From: Nakamurella alba
GTDB lineage: Bacteria > Actinomycetota > Actinomycetes > Mycobacteriales > Nakamurellaceae
Direction of reading: 5' to 3'
NCBI RefSeq assembly: GCF_009707545.1
Contig: NZ_WLYK01000002.1
Location: forward strand, 308,087-372,086
DNA length: 64,000 nt
The notes below the pieces were generated by a model. That model searched no databases, had not been told where the DNA came from, and saw only the letters and a program-made list of their open reading frames with translations. Position 1 is the stretch's first letter; every line of letters starts with the position of its first letter. The translations under genes were made by a program, and so were the position numbers. Positions 27,558 to 36,184 of this stretch are shown here, one piece after another.

Positions 27558-28988
27558 ATGGGGGACACCACCAACACCACGCCCATCGTCGAGTCGGACC
27601 TGCGTGCCGCTCCGCCGGATGACATCGCCACCGTGATCGAACGTGGCCAGGGGACGGACCTGGAGGCCATCCTGGACCTGGTCCGGGAGGCCGCACGCTC
27701 GGTCACCGACAACCACGGCCGGATCAGCAACATCACCGTGCTCGAGCAGTTGGTCGGCGTGTGCGCGGCCGAGCAGGCCCGGTTGACGAACGACTTCCGG
27801 AAGGTCGTCGAAGCCGAGAACCCGGTCACGTCCGAACGCGGGAAGAAGAAGCGCAAGCGCGACGTCACCGGGCAGATCGCGCTTGCCCGTCGTCGGTCCC
27901 CGTACCACGGTGGGCGAGCCGTGGCGCTCGCCGGAACCCTGTGCGAGGACATGCCACACCTGCTGGCGGCCCTCGACGCCGGCGACATCACCGAGTACCG
28001 CGCGGGCCGGATCGCCAAGGTGGCCGAGAAACTGCCCCAGGCCAGGCGTGCCGTCCTGGACGAACGTCTCGCACCCCGCCTGCCCGGCCTCGACGACAAG
28101 ACCTGCCGGGACGAGGCGAAGGCGATCGCCTGCGAACTCGAACCCGGGATCTTCCTGCAGGCCCAGGAAGAAGCCGTTGCGGAGCGCAAGGTCTCGCTAC
28201 AGCCGGCCGACAACGGGATGAGCCGGCTCACCGCCCTGATCCCTGCCGCGCACGCCATGGCCGTGTGGGACTGCCTGAAGAAGATCGCTCGGGCGGACGC
28301 CGTCGAGGGCGACCCCCGCAACCTCGACCAGCAGATCGCGGATGCCTTCGTCCGGCTCTGCAGCGGTGGTGCCGTCGGCGGGTGCACGGCCGAAGGCGTC
28401 CCGCTCGACCTCGCGGGCACGATTGTCCTCAACGTCGTCATGTCGGACCGCGCCCTTTTCGACGGGGACGACGTGGCGGCCTACCTGATGGGCTACGGCA
28501 CCATCCCGGCCGAGTACGCCCGGTCGCTCGCCGGTCTCGTCGGCCCGGCCACCCGGACCTATCTGCGACGGCTGTTCACCGATCCGGTGACCGGCCGGCT
28601 CCACGACATGGACCAGCAGCAGCGCTACTTCCCGGACAGCGCCAAGATGTTCCTGCGGCTCCGGGACCGGATCTGCCGGACGCCGTACTGCACCGCGCAG
28701 ATCCGGCATGCCGATCACATCCTCGGCCACGCCGCCGGTGGTCCCACTTCCCTGGTGAACGGGCAGGGGGAGTGCGCGTTCTGCGGTCTGGTCAAGGAGG
28801 TGGCGGGCTGGTGGCACCGTCGCGACGAGGACACCGGCGTGGTCACGATCACCACTCCGACCGGACACACGTATTCGTCTCCCGAGCCCACTCCCCCGAC
28901 GTCCTCGCCGTGGACCTCCGGGCCGCTCGACGACGGTCGGCCGGCCGACATCGAGCGTGAGGCGGCCGACCTTCACGCTTCCGCGTGA
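27558..28988 (+). CDS. DUF222 and HNH-endonuclease domain protein
   Basis: This 476-residue protein has a DUF222 region (about 30-340, helical, with AGRIAKVAEKLPQARRAVLDE) and a C-terminal HNH-like zinc motif (about 375-425). The motif reads CRTPYC, then ADHILGHAAGG, then NGQGECAFCGLVKE. It belongs to the NGQG subclass, but the residue after the last Cys is Gly where many members have Asn, so nuclease activity may be altered. These proteins belong to the mycobacterial 13E12-like repeat family, often multicopy. The start at 27558 (MGDTTNTT) is chosen because the upstream frame carries the DnaA box. It is transcribed divergently from pcrA. Confidence 0.9.
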   Translation: MGDTTNTTPIVESDLRAAPPDDIATVIERGQGTDLEAILDLVREAARSVTDNHGRISNITVLEQLVGVCAAEQARLTNDFRKVVEAENPVTSERGKKKRKRDVTGQIALARRRSPYHGGRAVALAGTLCEDMPHLLAALDAGDITEYRAGRIAKVAEKLPQARRAVLDERLAPRLPGLDDKTCRDEAKAIACELEPGIFLQAQEEAVAERKVSLQPADNGMSRLTALIPAAHAMAVWDCLKKIARADAVEGDPRNLDQQIADAFVRLCSGGAVGGCTAEGVPLDLAGTIVLNVVMSDRALFDGDDVAAYLMGYGTIPAEYARSLAGLVGPATRTYLRRLFTDPVTGRLHDMDQQQRYFPDSAKMFLRLRDRICRTPYCTAQIRHADHILGHAAGGPTSLVNGQGECAFCGLVKEVAGWWHRRDEDTGVVTITTPTGHTYSSPEPTPPTSSPWTSGPLDDGRPADIEREAADLHASA

Positions 28989-29251
28989 TCCCATCCCTGG
29001 TCGCGTGATGTCGCGATCGGGAGCCGGAGCCCCGGATCCACTTGATGTTTCGATCCGGACGCGGGCGTGTGACGACACCGTTGCGGGTCGAGCGAGAGTC
29101 GGCCAACTGCGGCGTGTCTGCGCAGCTCAGGGGGACCTGATGCGGAAGATCAGCGGATCGGACATCCAGAGTCGTTGGCACTCACCGGGTCTTGTGTGCC
29201 AGCCGGTGCTCGTCGCACGATCACCCTGAGGTCCCCGCACAGGAGGTCGCA

Positions 29252-29791
29252 GTGGAAGCGCAACCGTCGTCGCCCCAGTCCGTCGAAGTCTCCGCGTTCC
29301 AGGCCGACGGACTGCTGTCCGGGTTCGTGGTGTCCGGCCGGTGGCCCGAGACCACGCTGGAATGGTTGAAGTTCCTGGTGTTGGCCGTCCGGGTGGCGAG
29401 CGTCCCGGGTCTGCTGCCGATGACCACCGTCTTCTCCGTCCGGGAGGAGCTGCCGGACAACCCGCATCCGGGCACCGTCGGCCTGGTCCTCTCCGAGGGC
29501 ACCTTCGTCGGCGACACCGCTCTCCCACCGGGCCATTTCGCCGACCACCAGCCCGCCGGACTGTTCGTGCTGCACCCGCCGTCGGAGACCACCCCGGCCC
29601 TGCCGGAACTGGACGGCGTGGCGTCCGGATGCGTGCTGCTACCAGGTATCCCGCACCTCGGCCTGGACCATCGAGCAGGGTGGGCCCAGGCCGACCACAC
29701 CGGTGCGGTGACGAGCATGGTCACCCGGGCCGGGATCGACCCGAAGGACGACGCCGACACCGCTGTCCTGGCGATGCTGCTGGCTGCCTAA
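29252..29791 (+). CDS. Hypothetical protein (179 aa)
   Basis: The GTG at 29252 has AGGAGG five bases upstream, an excellent signal. The protein (MEAQPSSPQSVEVSAFQADG) has no signal peptide or clear membrane helix. It has a mixed alpha/beta look with FVVSGRWPETTLEWLKFLVL and a C-terminal SMVTRAGIDPKDDADTAVLA. I do not recognise a family. It ends nine bases before the first ArsR operator, so it is transcribed separately from the downstream operon. Confidence 0.7.
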   Translation: MEAQPSSPQSVEVSAFQADGLLSGFVVSGRWPETTLEWLKFLVLAVRVASVPGLLPMTTVFSVREELPDNPHPGTVGLVLSEGTFVGDTALPPGHFADHQPAGLFVLHPPSETTPALPELDGVASGCVLLPGIPHLGLDHRAGWAQADHTGAVTSMVTRAGIDPKDDADTAVLAMLLAA

Positions 29792-29800
29792 TCATCAATC

Positions 29801-29818
29801 TGCAATCCTCTGGTTGCA
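29801..29818. promoter_or_regulatory. Operator 1, TGCAA-N8-TTGCA
   Basis: An 18-base interrupted palindrome lies 91 bases upstream of the AHSA1 ATG. An identical arrangement occurs at 29846-29863, 45 bases away centre to centre. The twin sites precede an operon encoding an ArsR-family regulator, the likely binder. Confidence 0.7.
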
Positions 29819-29845
29819 GATCAACTCCTTCGATGGCACAGTGGA

Positions 29846-29863
29846 TGCAACGCGCGTGTTGCA
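29846..29863. promoter_or_regulatory. Operator 2, TGCAA-N8-TTGCA
   Basis: This second copy has the same half-sites and spacing as operator 1. One more base pairs on each side of the spacer (TGCAAC ... GTTGCA). It lies 45 bases upstream of the AHSA1 ATG. Confidence 0.72.
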
Positions 29864-29908
29864 CATCCAACGGCCGGCGATCGCCGTGCCCACATCGAAG
29901 GAGCCACC

Positions 29909-30409
29909 ATGTCAGGGACGTCCGGCACCATCAGCAGCGAGACCGACCGCATCGAACGCACTGTGCACATCGGCGCCCCGCCGGAGAAGGTCTGGGCCGC
30001 GCTCACCCGCGCCGATCTGATCGGCGGGTGGTTCGGCAATTCGGCCACCATCGATCTGCGGATCGGCGGCCGGTTGACGGTCACCTGGGACCTGCCGGAC
30101 CCCGCGCCGGAGGACGACTCCTGCTACGGCACCTTCATCGGGATCGTGACCGAACTCGAGCAGCCGCTGGTGTTCGGATTCCGCTGGGCGCAGCAGCGTG
30201 ACACCGAGCCGGCACCCGGGACTGCCACCGACGTGCGGTTCACCCTGGAGCCCGTGGCCGGGGGCACCGACCTGACCGTCGTCGAGACCGGTTTCGACGA
30301 GCTCGATGTCCCGGACCGAATCGCGGCGCGGCAGGGCAACGTCGAGGGGTGGACCTTCGAGCTGGACGAGCTGGTCGAGTTCCTCGCCCCGGGTACCTCC
30401 GGATCGTGA
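29909..30409 (+). CDS. SRPBCC / AHSA1-family protein
   Basis: This 166-residue START-like protein opens with RIERTVHIGAPPEKVWAALT and has IGGWFG, a typical AHSA1 segment. A central beta-sheet (FGFRWAQQ, VRFTLEPV) and a long C-terminal helix (GWTFELDELVEFL) form a hydrophobic cavity. Such proteins bind small lipids or aromatic ligands, or act as co-chaperones; no ligand can be named. AAGGAG is seven bases upstream of the ATG. The next gene, an ArsR regulator, starts inside its stop codon (GTGA overlap), the common AHSA1-ArsR pairing. Confidence 0.9.
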   Translation: MSGTSGTISSETDRIERTVHIGAPPEKVWAALTRADLIGGWFGNSATIDLRIGGRLTVTWDLPDPAPEDDSCYGTFIGIVTELEQPLVFGFRWAQQRDTEPAPGTATDVRFTLEPVAGGTDLTVVETGFDELDVPDRIAARQGNVEGWTFELDELVEFLAPGTSGS

Positions 30410-30726
30410 CTGCCGCCACCGATCTCGTCCCGGTGTTCGCCGCGCTCGGGGACGACACCCGCTGGGGAGTGCTGCAGGCTGTCGGCGACAGTGCCCGATC
30501 CGCCTCGGCCCTGGCCAAGGTGCTGCCGGTGACCCGGCAGGCGATCGCCCGGCACCTGGCTGTGCTGGAGCAGGCCGGGCTCGTCGAGCAGGTCCCGGTC
30601 GGACGCGAGATCCGCTACCGGGCGGTGGGCGCCACGCTCAGTGCGGCAGCGCACCGACTGGCCGCCATCGGCGCGGCATGGGACGAGCAACTCGCTGCGA
30701 TCAAGCGCATCGCCGAATCGCTCTGA
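30406..30726 (+). CDS. ArsR-family (SmtB-like) transcriptional regulator
   Basis: This 106-residue winged-helix protein has VFAALGDDTRWGVLQAV, then LAKVLPVTRQAIARHLAVLEQ (recognition helix) and VGREIRYRAVG (wing). There are no Cys metal-site residues, so it is not a classic arsenic sensor; members paired with AHSA1 proteins usually respond to other signals. The GTG at 30406 overlaps the AHSA1 stop by four bases. It likely autoregulates through the twin TGCAA-N8-TTGCA sites. It is convergent with the amidase gene, whose stop follows immediately. Confidence 0.92.
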   Translation: MTAATDLVPVFAALGDDTRWGVLQAVGDSARSASALAKVLPVTRQAIARHLAVLEQAGLVEQVPVGREIRYRAVGATLSAAAHRLAAIGAAWDEQLAAIKRIAESL

Positions 30727-32250
30727 TCACGGCCGGGTCGCCGCCAGTGCGGCGGCCCGGTCGAGCAGCGCCAGATCGCTGCCACGTGGCCCGACCAGGC
30801 AGAGTCCGACCGGACCGCCCTCCACCGTCAGTCCGGGCACCGACACCGCCGGTCGTCCGGTGATACCGGCGACGCAGGTGAGGGTCAGGGTCGCGGCGCG
30901 CACCCGGTCCACCGCCTCCGGCGGATCGGTGAGCAGCGGCGGCGCCGAAGCGGCCGACGGCAGCACCAGCACGCCATCGCCCAGCGCCTCGTCCCACCGG
31001 GATCTGGCGCCGGCCAACACCTGCCGCGCGGCGGCGTCCTGCTCCACGGTCACTGCAGCTGCGATCTCGAACCGGCCGGCAGCAGCGCCCTTCAACGCAC
31101 CGGGGTGCGAAGTGATCCACTCCCCGTGCACCTGCCACGCCTGGAACGCCTGGTGCACCCGGAATGCCTCGTACGCCTTCTCGAGATCCCCGAGGTCGAC
31201 GGTGTTCCGCGTCCCGAGGCCGTCGACCGCGGCGGCCACGGCGGCGGCCACGTCGGCCGACGCCCGGGCGATCACCGCCGGATCCATCACCAGTCCGCCG
31301 CACCCCGCGGTCGCGGACGGCACCAGGACGGCAGCGGCCCGTCGGAGCAGCTCGGAGTCGCGGGTCAGCAGGCCGACCGTGTCGAAATCCGGCGCCAGTG
31401 CCAGCAACCCGTCGGTCGGTACCGACCCGTGCGTGGTCCGCAGACCCCACAGACCCTGGTAGGACGCCGGGACCCGAATCGATCCGGCGGTATCGGTGCC
31501 CAGGCCGATCTTCGCGGCGCCCAGCGAGACGGCGGTCGCCGACCCGCTGGTCGATCCGCCCGGCACCGCCCCGGTGACCACCGGGTTGACCGGCGCACCG
31601 TAGTGCTCGTTGGTGCCGGCGATGGAGTAGGCGAACTGGTCGGTCCGGGCGATGCCACGGACCGACGCACCGGCTGCCAACAGCAACCCCACTGCCGCCG
31701 CCGACGTCTCCGCCAGCGGTGATCCGGCCAGGTAGGCCGGCACCCCCGCGCCGACCTGATGTCCGGCGACGGCGAAGACGTCCTTGACCGCGATCCCCTC
31801 GCCGGCCAGCGGCCCGGACTCGGCACCGGCCACGAGCGGGTCGCCGACCACCCGCCAGACCGTCGGATCGAAGGTCTGCGGCGGCGGACCGACCTGGGCC
31901 GCTGTCACCTGCCAGGTGCCGTCGATGCGGCGCCAGAGCTGGGTCTGCAGACCACGTCCGCCGGAGGCGGCCAGTGTGACGACCATGATCAGCGCGGTGT
32001 CGGCGTCGACGACCTGCACGTGCAGGTCGCCCAGGGTGCGGGCAGGCGCCCCGCCCCGACCCCGCCGGAACGCGGCGATGGCCTCGTGGCCGACCAGCAG
32101 CCCGCCGCGGTCGCCGCGCAGGGTCTCCGGGCCGGCGGCGAAGAGGCTGTCCATGGCATCGATGTCGTCGGTCATCAGAGCCCGCTCGTAGGCGCGGAAG
32201 GCCTCCAGCAGCCCGTCCGGAACGGCGTCGGCCGGGTCGATCGGCGTCAT
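30727..32250 (-). CDS. AtzH-like domain fused to an AtzE-type amidase
   Basis: This 507-residue fusion has an N-terminal AtzH/DUF3225 (NTF2-like) domain at 1-130 and an amidase-signature domain at about 140-507. The amidase triad is Lys156 (IAVKD), Ser233 (cis-Ser in GGSTSGS) and Ser257 (GTDTAGSIR); spacing matches the family. AtzE is known as 1-carboxybiuret hydrolase in cyanuric acid degradation. Oxalurate is chemically similar, and the divergent genes make it, so an oxalurate or ureide amidase role is my inference. The ATG at 32250 has GGAGG eight bases upstream and follows the formamidase stop by five bases. Confidence 0.88.
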   Translation of the reverse strand: MTPIDPADAVPDGLLEAFRAYERALMTDDIDAMDSLFAAGPETLRGDRGGLLVGHEAIAAFRRGRGGAPARTLGDLHVQVVDADTALIMVVTLAASGGRGLQTQLWRRIDGTWQVTAAQVGPPPQTFDPTVWRVVGDPLVAGAESGPLAGEGIAVKDVFAVAGHQVGAGVPAYLAGSPLAETSAAAVGLLLAAGASVRGIARTDQFAYSIAGTNEHYGAPVNPVVTGAVPGGSTSGSATAVSLGAAKIGLGTDTAGSIRVPASYQGLWGLRTTHGSVPTDGLLALAPDFDTVGLLTRDSELLRRAAAVLVPSATAGCGGLVMDPAVIARASADVAAAVAAAVDGLGTRNTVDLGDLEKAYEAFRVHQAFQAWQVHGEWITSHPGALKGAAAGRFEIAAAVTVEQDAAARQVLAGARSRWDEALGDGVLVLPSAASAPPLLTDPPEAVDRVRAATLTLTCVAGITGRPAVSVPGLTVEGGPVGLCLVGPRGSDLALLDRAAALAATRP

Positions 32251-32255
32251 CCTGG

Positions 32256-33347
32256 TCACCTCCGGAAGTCCTCGACGCGGATCCGGGCGTGCACGCCCTT
32301 GACGATGTCGACCACCTGCGAGATGTCGAAGTCGGTGGCGGCGGACAGGTACGCGTAGGCATGCACGGCGTCCATCCCGAACCTGGCCTGCAGCAGGGCG
32401 ATCGCCGCCCGGACGCAGTTCTGCACGGCGACGTCCAGGTCCGGGTCCATCCCGGTCGGCACCAGGTACTCGGCCGTCTCGGCGAGGGGGCCGATCAACT
32501 CGCCGAACTCGGCGACCGCCTGCTCGGCGGGGATCACGTCGAAGCGGACCGTCGCGCGCAGGGACGCCTCCATGGCGGTGAGCGACACCTCGCCGTCTCC
32601 CTGCGCGAAGTGCGGGTCACCGACGTAGGCCAGGGCATCCGCCACCTGCACCGGCAGGTAGAGGGACGAGCCCGCGGTCAGCAGGTTGATGTCGATGTTG
32701 CCGCCGTGCGGCCCGGGCGGGACCGAGTGCGGGCGCTGCTCTTCCGCGACCGCCACGCCCATGATCCCGAGGAACGGCCGCAGCGGGAACGTCACCTCAC
32801 GGTCGGAGCCGGCGGCCAGCGGCAGCACCCCCAGATCACCGTCGGCGGTGCGCCGGGCGGCGGCGAAGACGCTGACATTGCCCGGGCCTGCCGGGTACTC
32901 GCCGACCAGTGCACCCTTGCCGTGCCGGTTGGAGATCACCCCGTACGGCACCCGCAGCTGCGTCGACTCCAGCGTCATCCGCAGCAGGTCCCCGGGCCGC
33001 GCACCGGTGACGGCGATCGGGCCGGTCACCACGTGCGGACCGTCGACGGCGGGGTCGTGCGACCGGTCGGAACCGGCCAGCGCGATCCCCTCGGCGAGCA
33101 CCTGCTCCGGGTCGACCCCGTGCCCGCCGAACCAGGCCCGCGGGTCCCGCCCCTGGTCCTCGAGAATGCCCTCGTGGCTGAGCGTGTCGACGGTCACCGA
33201 GGTGCCGGGGTCGATCCGCAGCACGGGGGCGTCGGCCGCGCAGGGCAGCCGCCCCCACAGCACCTGCTCCGGATCACAGGACAGGTACACCGATCCGTCG
33301 ACCGGACCCGTTCCGGTCTGCAGGATCTCGTCGTTCCAGGGGATCAT
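32256..33347 (-). CDS. Acetamidase/formamidase family protein
   Basis: This 363-residue cytosolic amidohydrolase of the FmdA/AmdA family shows PHVVTGPIAVTGARPGDLL, PHGGNIDINLL, the GDPHFAQGDGEV signature with metal-ligand residues, and a C-terminal alpha-helical segment. The family releases ammonia from short amides. AGGAG precedes the ATG, which overlaps the gntR stop by four bases. It lies between the regulator and the AtzH-AtzE amidase, so all three are one transcript. The substrate may be formamide, oxamate or a related amide; this cannot be decided from sequence. Confidence 0.92.
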   Translation of the reverse strand: MIPWNDEILQTGTGPVDGSVYLSCDPEQVLWGRLPCAADAPVLRIDPGTSVTVDTLSHEGILEDQGRDPRAWFGGHGVDPEQVLAEGIALAGSDRSHDPAVDGPHVVTGPIAVTGARPGDLLRMTLESTQLRVPYGVISNRHGKGALVGEYPAGPGNVSVFAAARRTADGDLGVLPLAAGSDREVTFPLRPFLGIMGVAVAEEQRPHSVPPGPHGGNIDINLLTAGSSLYLPVQVADALAYVGDPHFAQGDGEVSLTAMEASLRATVRFDVIPAEQAVAEFGELIGPLAETAEYLVPTGMDPDLDVAVQNCVRAAIALLQARFGMDAVHAYAYLSAATDFDISQVVDIVKGVHARIRVEDFRR

Positions 33348-34081
33348 CGGTCTCCTCGGGCGGTGGGATCAGCAGCCGGTTCGACCAGCTGGGCGACGTC
33401 CTGCAGGTGCCGGGTCATCGCGGCCTCGGCGGCCCCGGCGTCGTGCACCGCGACGGCCGCCAGGATCGCACGGTGGCCCTCGACGCTGGACCGGCGCCCC
33501 GCCCGGGTGGCGTGCGACCGCCGCCGGACGTCGGCGGTCCACCCGCTGACCAGGTCGCACAAGGTGACCAGCAGCGGGTTGCCGCTCGCGGTCGCCAGTT
33601 GCACGTGGAAGTCCCGGTCCAGGGCCAGTGATTCGTCCGGCGAGAGGCCGGCGTGCGAGTCGGTGAGGATCCGCTCGAGCTGCGCGAGATCGGTGTCGGT
33701 CGCCCGGGCTGCGGCCAGGCCCGCGATCCGCGGTTCGATCACCAGTCGGAGCTCGGCGACGTCGGCCCGTTCCCGGCGGCCGTCGGCGACGTCGTCCATC
33801 AGCTCGGCGAGGTCCTGGGCGCGGGCATCGGGCGGCAGCACGATGGTGCCGCGACCCGGCCGCCGGTCCACCACCCGGCGCCGTTCCAGGGCGTGCAACG
33901 CCTCGCGCACCGAGGTCCGGGACACCGCCAGCCGTTCGGCGAGTTCCCTTTCGGTGGGCAACTTGTCGCCCGGTGTCAGCTCGGTGGCGATGAGCTGCTC
34001 GAGGTAGGCGCCGATCTCCCCGCTGACCGACCGCGGGCGCCGGATCACCGGGACGGCGGCGCCGGGCACGGACTCACTCAC
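33344..34081 (-). CDS. GntR-family (FadR subgroup) regulator
   Basis: This 245-residue regulator has an N-terminal winged helix (about 20-80: GDKLPTERELAERLAVSRTS, then RRPGRGTIV) and a C-terminal FCD ligand domain (ELRLVIEPRIAGLAA, DRDFHVQLATASGN). The FCD Asp and His ligands are visible. The start is a GTG at 34081 with GGAGGGG about seven bases upstream. It is first in the operon with the formamidase and amidase, and divergent from DUF1275-aminotransferase-allantoate amidohydrolase. A perfect FadR-type site (TGGTCGGACCA) lies in the shared promoter region, so it probably controls both sides. Confidence 0.93.
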   Translation of the reverse strand: MSESVPGAAVPVIRRPRSVSGEIGAYLEQLIATELTPGDKLPTERELAERLAVSRTSVREALHALERRRVVDRRPGRGTIVLPPDARAQDLAELMDDVADGRRERADVAELRLVIEPRIAGLAAARATDTDLAQLERILTDSHAGLSPDESLALDRDFHVQLATASGNPLLVTLCDLVSGWTADVRRRSHATRAGRRSSVEGHRAILAAVAVHDAGAAEAAMTRHLQDVAQLVEPAADPTARGDR

Positions 34082-34123
34082 CGCCACCCCTCCGATCGCG
34101 CGCACCTCGCCATACCTGGTTGG

Positions 34124-34136
34124 TTGGTCGGACCAA
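34124..34136. promoter_or_regulatory. FadR-type operator TTGGTCGGACCAA
   Basis: A perfect 6-1-6 palindrome matches the FadR-subgroup GntR pattern TGGTNNNACCA. It lies 43 bases upstream of the gntR start and 60 bases upstream of the DUF1275 start, where it could repress both divergent operons. Confidence 0.75.
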
Positions 34137-34195
34137 GTATGAGACACTGGGCGCCGACCGGGCAAGCCGCCCGGCGCAGCGAGCGGAAGGTGTGG

Positions 34196-34918
34196 ATGCC
34201 GGCGATGGCCACCTCGACGCGCCAGGTGCAGTTGATGCTCGCCCTCACCTTCTCCACCGGCATCGGAGACGCCGTCGGCTATCTCGGCCTGGACCGGGTC
34301 TTCACCGGCAACATGACCGGCAACGTGGTCATCCTCGGTATGGGCCTGGTGGGTGCCGAGGGACTGCCCGTCACCGGCCCGCTGCTCGCCCTGGTCGGTT
34401 TCCTGGTCGGGGCCGCGGTCGGCGGCCGGGCGCTGAAGGGCCTGGACGCGGGCTGGTTCCCGCGGACCACGATCCTGCTGGCCGTGGTGGCCGTGGTCAT
34501 CGCGGCGCTGGCCGGTCTGCTCTTCGTCTTCCCGCACCCGACGATCCCGGTGGCCGTCACCGTCACCACCCTGCTGTCGACGGCGATGGGTCTGCAGGCC
34601 GCGACCGCCCGGCACATCGCGGTCAAGGACGTCACCACCGTCGTCGTCACCTCGACCATCACCGCGATCGCCGCCGACTCCCCGCTCGGCGGCGGCTCCC
34701 CCAAGGGCTGGGAGCGCCGGCTCGGCGCGATCGTGCTGCTGATCCTCGGTGCCGCCGTCGGCGCGCTGCTGCTCCGGCTGCACATCGGCAGCGGCATCGC
34801 CCTGGCCGCCGTGGTGACCGCGGTGGTCGCCGTGGTCGGGCATCTCGGCCACCGCCCGCACCGCGCACCGAAGCCCACCGCAGGGCAGGGAAACAGCACA
34901 GAAACGTCCGCAGCCTAG
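34196..34918 (+). CDS. DUF1275 (YoaK-like) membrane protein
   Basis: This 240-residue protein has six membrane segments. The DUF1275 signature is clear: STGIGDAVGYLGL followed by FTGNMTGNVV, and later MGLQAATARHIAVKDVTTVVV. The ATG at 34196 has GGAAGG five bases upstream. The family is thought to include small-molecule transporters. As first gene of the operon with PucG-like and AllC-like enzymes it may import or export a ureide or its product, which is inference. Confidence 0.9.
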   Translation: MPAMATSTRQVQLMLALTFSTGIGDAVGYLGLDRVFTGNMTGNVVILGMGLVGAEGLPVTGPLLALVGFLVGAAVGGRALKGLDAGWFPRTTILLAVVAVVIAALAGLLFVFPHPTIPVAVTVTTLLSTAMGLQAATARHIAVKDVTTVVVTSTITAIAADSPLGGGSPKGWERRLGAIVLLILGAAVGALLLRLHIGSGIALAAVVTAVVAVVGHLGHRPHRAPKPTAGQGNSTETSAA

Positions 34919-34951
34919 GTTCGGCCGCACGGCCACCGGGAGGAGTCACCC

Positions 34952-36184
34952 GTGTCATTCGCTCAGATCAACCCGCCGCCCCGGCTGCTGATGGGGCCGG
35001 GCCCGATCAACGCCGACCCACGCGTGTTGCGGGCGATGTCCGCACCGCTGCTGGGCCAGTACGACCCGGCGATGACGGCCTACATGACCGAGACCCAGGA
35101 GCTCTACCGGCAGGTCTTCCGCACCGCCAACGACGCCACCCTGCTGGTGGACGGCACGTCCCGGTCCGGGATCGAGGCGGTGTTGGTGTCGCTGCTGGAG
35201 CCGGGTGACCGCGTGCTGGTCCCGGTGTTCGGCCGCTTCGGCCACCTGCTCAAGGAGATCGCCGAGCGGTGTCTGGCCGAGGTGCACGTGATCGAGGCGG
35301 AGTGGGGCACCGTCTTCGAGCCCGAGCAGCTGGAGGCGGCGATCGTCGAGGTCCGGCCGAAGGTGCTGGCCCTGGTGCAGGGCGACACCTCCACCACCAT
35401 GTGCCAGCCGCTGGCCGACGTCGGGGAGATCTGCCGCCGGCACGGGGTGCTGTTCTACAGCGACGTCACTGCCTCCCTCGGTGGCAACGCCTTCGAGATG
35501 GACGGCTGGGGACTGGATGCCGCCACCGCCGGGCTGCAGAAGTGTCTGGCCGGCCCGTCCGGCAGTGCCCCGACGAGCCTGTCCGACGCCGCCGTCGAGG
35601 TGATCCGCTCCCGTAAGCACGTCGAGGCCGGGATCCGGGAGAGCTCCGACGATCTCGACGAGGAGGCCACGATCCGGCCGCGGATCCGGTCCAACTACTT
35701 CGATCTGGGGATGATCCTGGACTACTGGGGCCCGCGTCGCCTCAACCACCACACCGAGGCCAGCTCGATGCTCTACGGCGCCCGCGAGTGCGCCCGGCTG
35801 CTGGTCAACGAGGGCATGGGCACGGCGATCGAGCGGCACCGGCTGCACGGCGCCGCGATACTCGCCGGGGTGCAGGGTCTCGGACTGGAGGTGTTCGGCG
35901 ATGTCGCGCACAAGATGAACAACGTGGTGGCGGTGGAGATCCCGGCCGGCCTCGACGGCGACGGCGCCCGCAGCGCGATGCTGCACGACTTCGGCATCGA
36001 GATCGGTACGTCCTTCGGACCGCTGCACGGCCGGGTCTGGCGGATCGGCACCATGGGCTACAACGCCCGGCACGACGCGGTGCTCGGCACCCTGGCCGCA
36101 CTCGAGCAGGTGCTGCGCGGCGGGGGCCTGTCTCCCGTCCCCGGCGGCGGGGTGGCGGCCGCGAAGGAGGTCTACGCCGGATGA
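34952..36184 (+). CDS. PucG-like (S)-ureidoglycine-glyoxylate aminotransferase
   Basis: This 410-residue PLP enzyme of the alanine-glyoxylate aminotransferase fold has the PLP Lys at about 197 (GLQKCLAGPSG). LLMGPGPINADPRVL is the family N-terminus. Gln36 (LLGQYDP) and Asn265 (LNHHTEA) correspond to the Gln and Asn that, as I recall, distinguish ureidoglycine aminotransferases from other AGXT enzymes. The product would be oxalurate plus glycine. The GTG at 34952 has GGAGGAG eight bases upstream. Its stop overlaps the start of the allantoate amidohydrolase gene (ATGA), whose product would supply ureidoglycine. A generic serine/alanine-glyoxylate role is the alternative. Confidence 0.85.
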   Translation: MSFAQINPPPRLLMGPGPINADPRVLRAMSAPLLGQYDPAMTAYMTETQELYRQVFRTANDATLLVDGTSRSGIEAVLVSLLEPGDRVLVPVFGRFGHLLKEIAERCLAEVHVIEAEWGTVFEPEQLEAAIVEVRPKVLALVQGDTSTTMCQPLADVGEICRRHGVLFYSDVTASLGGNAFEMDGWGLDAATAGLQKCLAGPSGSAPTSLSDAAVEVIRSRKHVEAGIRESSDDLDEEATIRPRIRSNYFDLGMILDYWGPRRLNHHTEASSMLYGARECARLLVNEGMGTAIERHRLHGAAILAGVQGLGLEVFGDVAHKMNNVVAVEIPAGLDGDGARSAMLHDFGIEIGTSFGPLHGRVWRIGTMGYNARHDAVLGTLAALEQVLRGGGLSPVPGGGVAAAKEVYAG

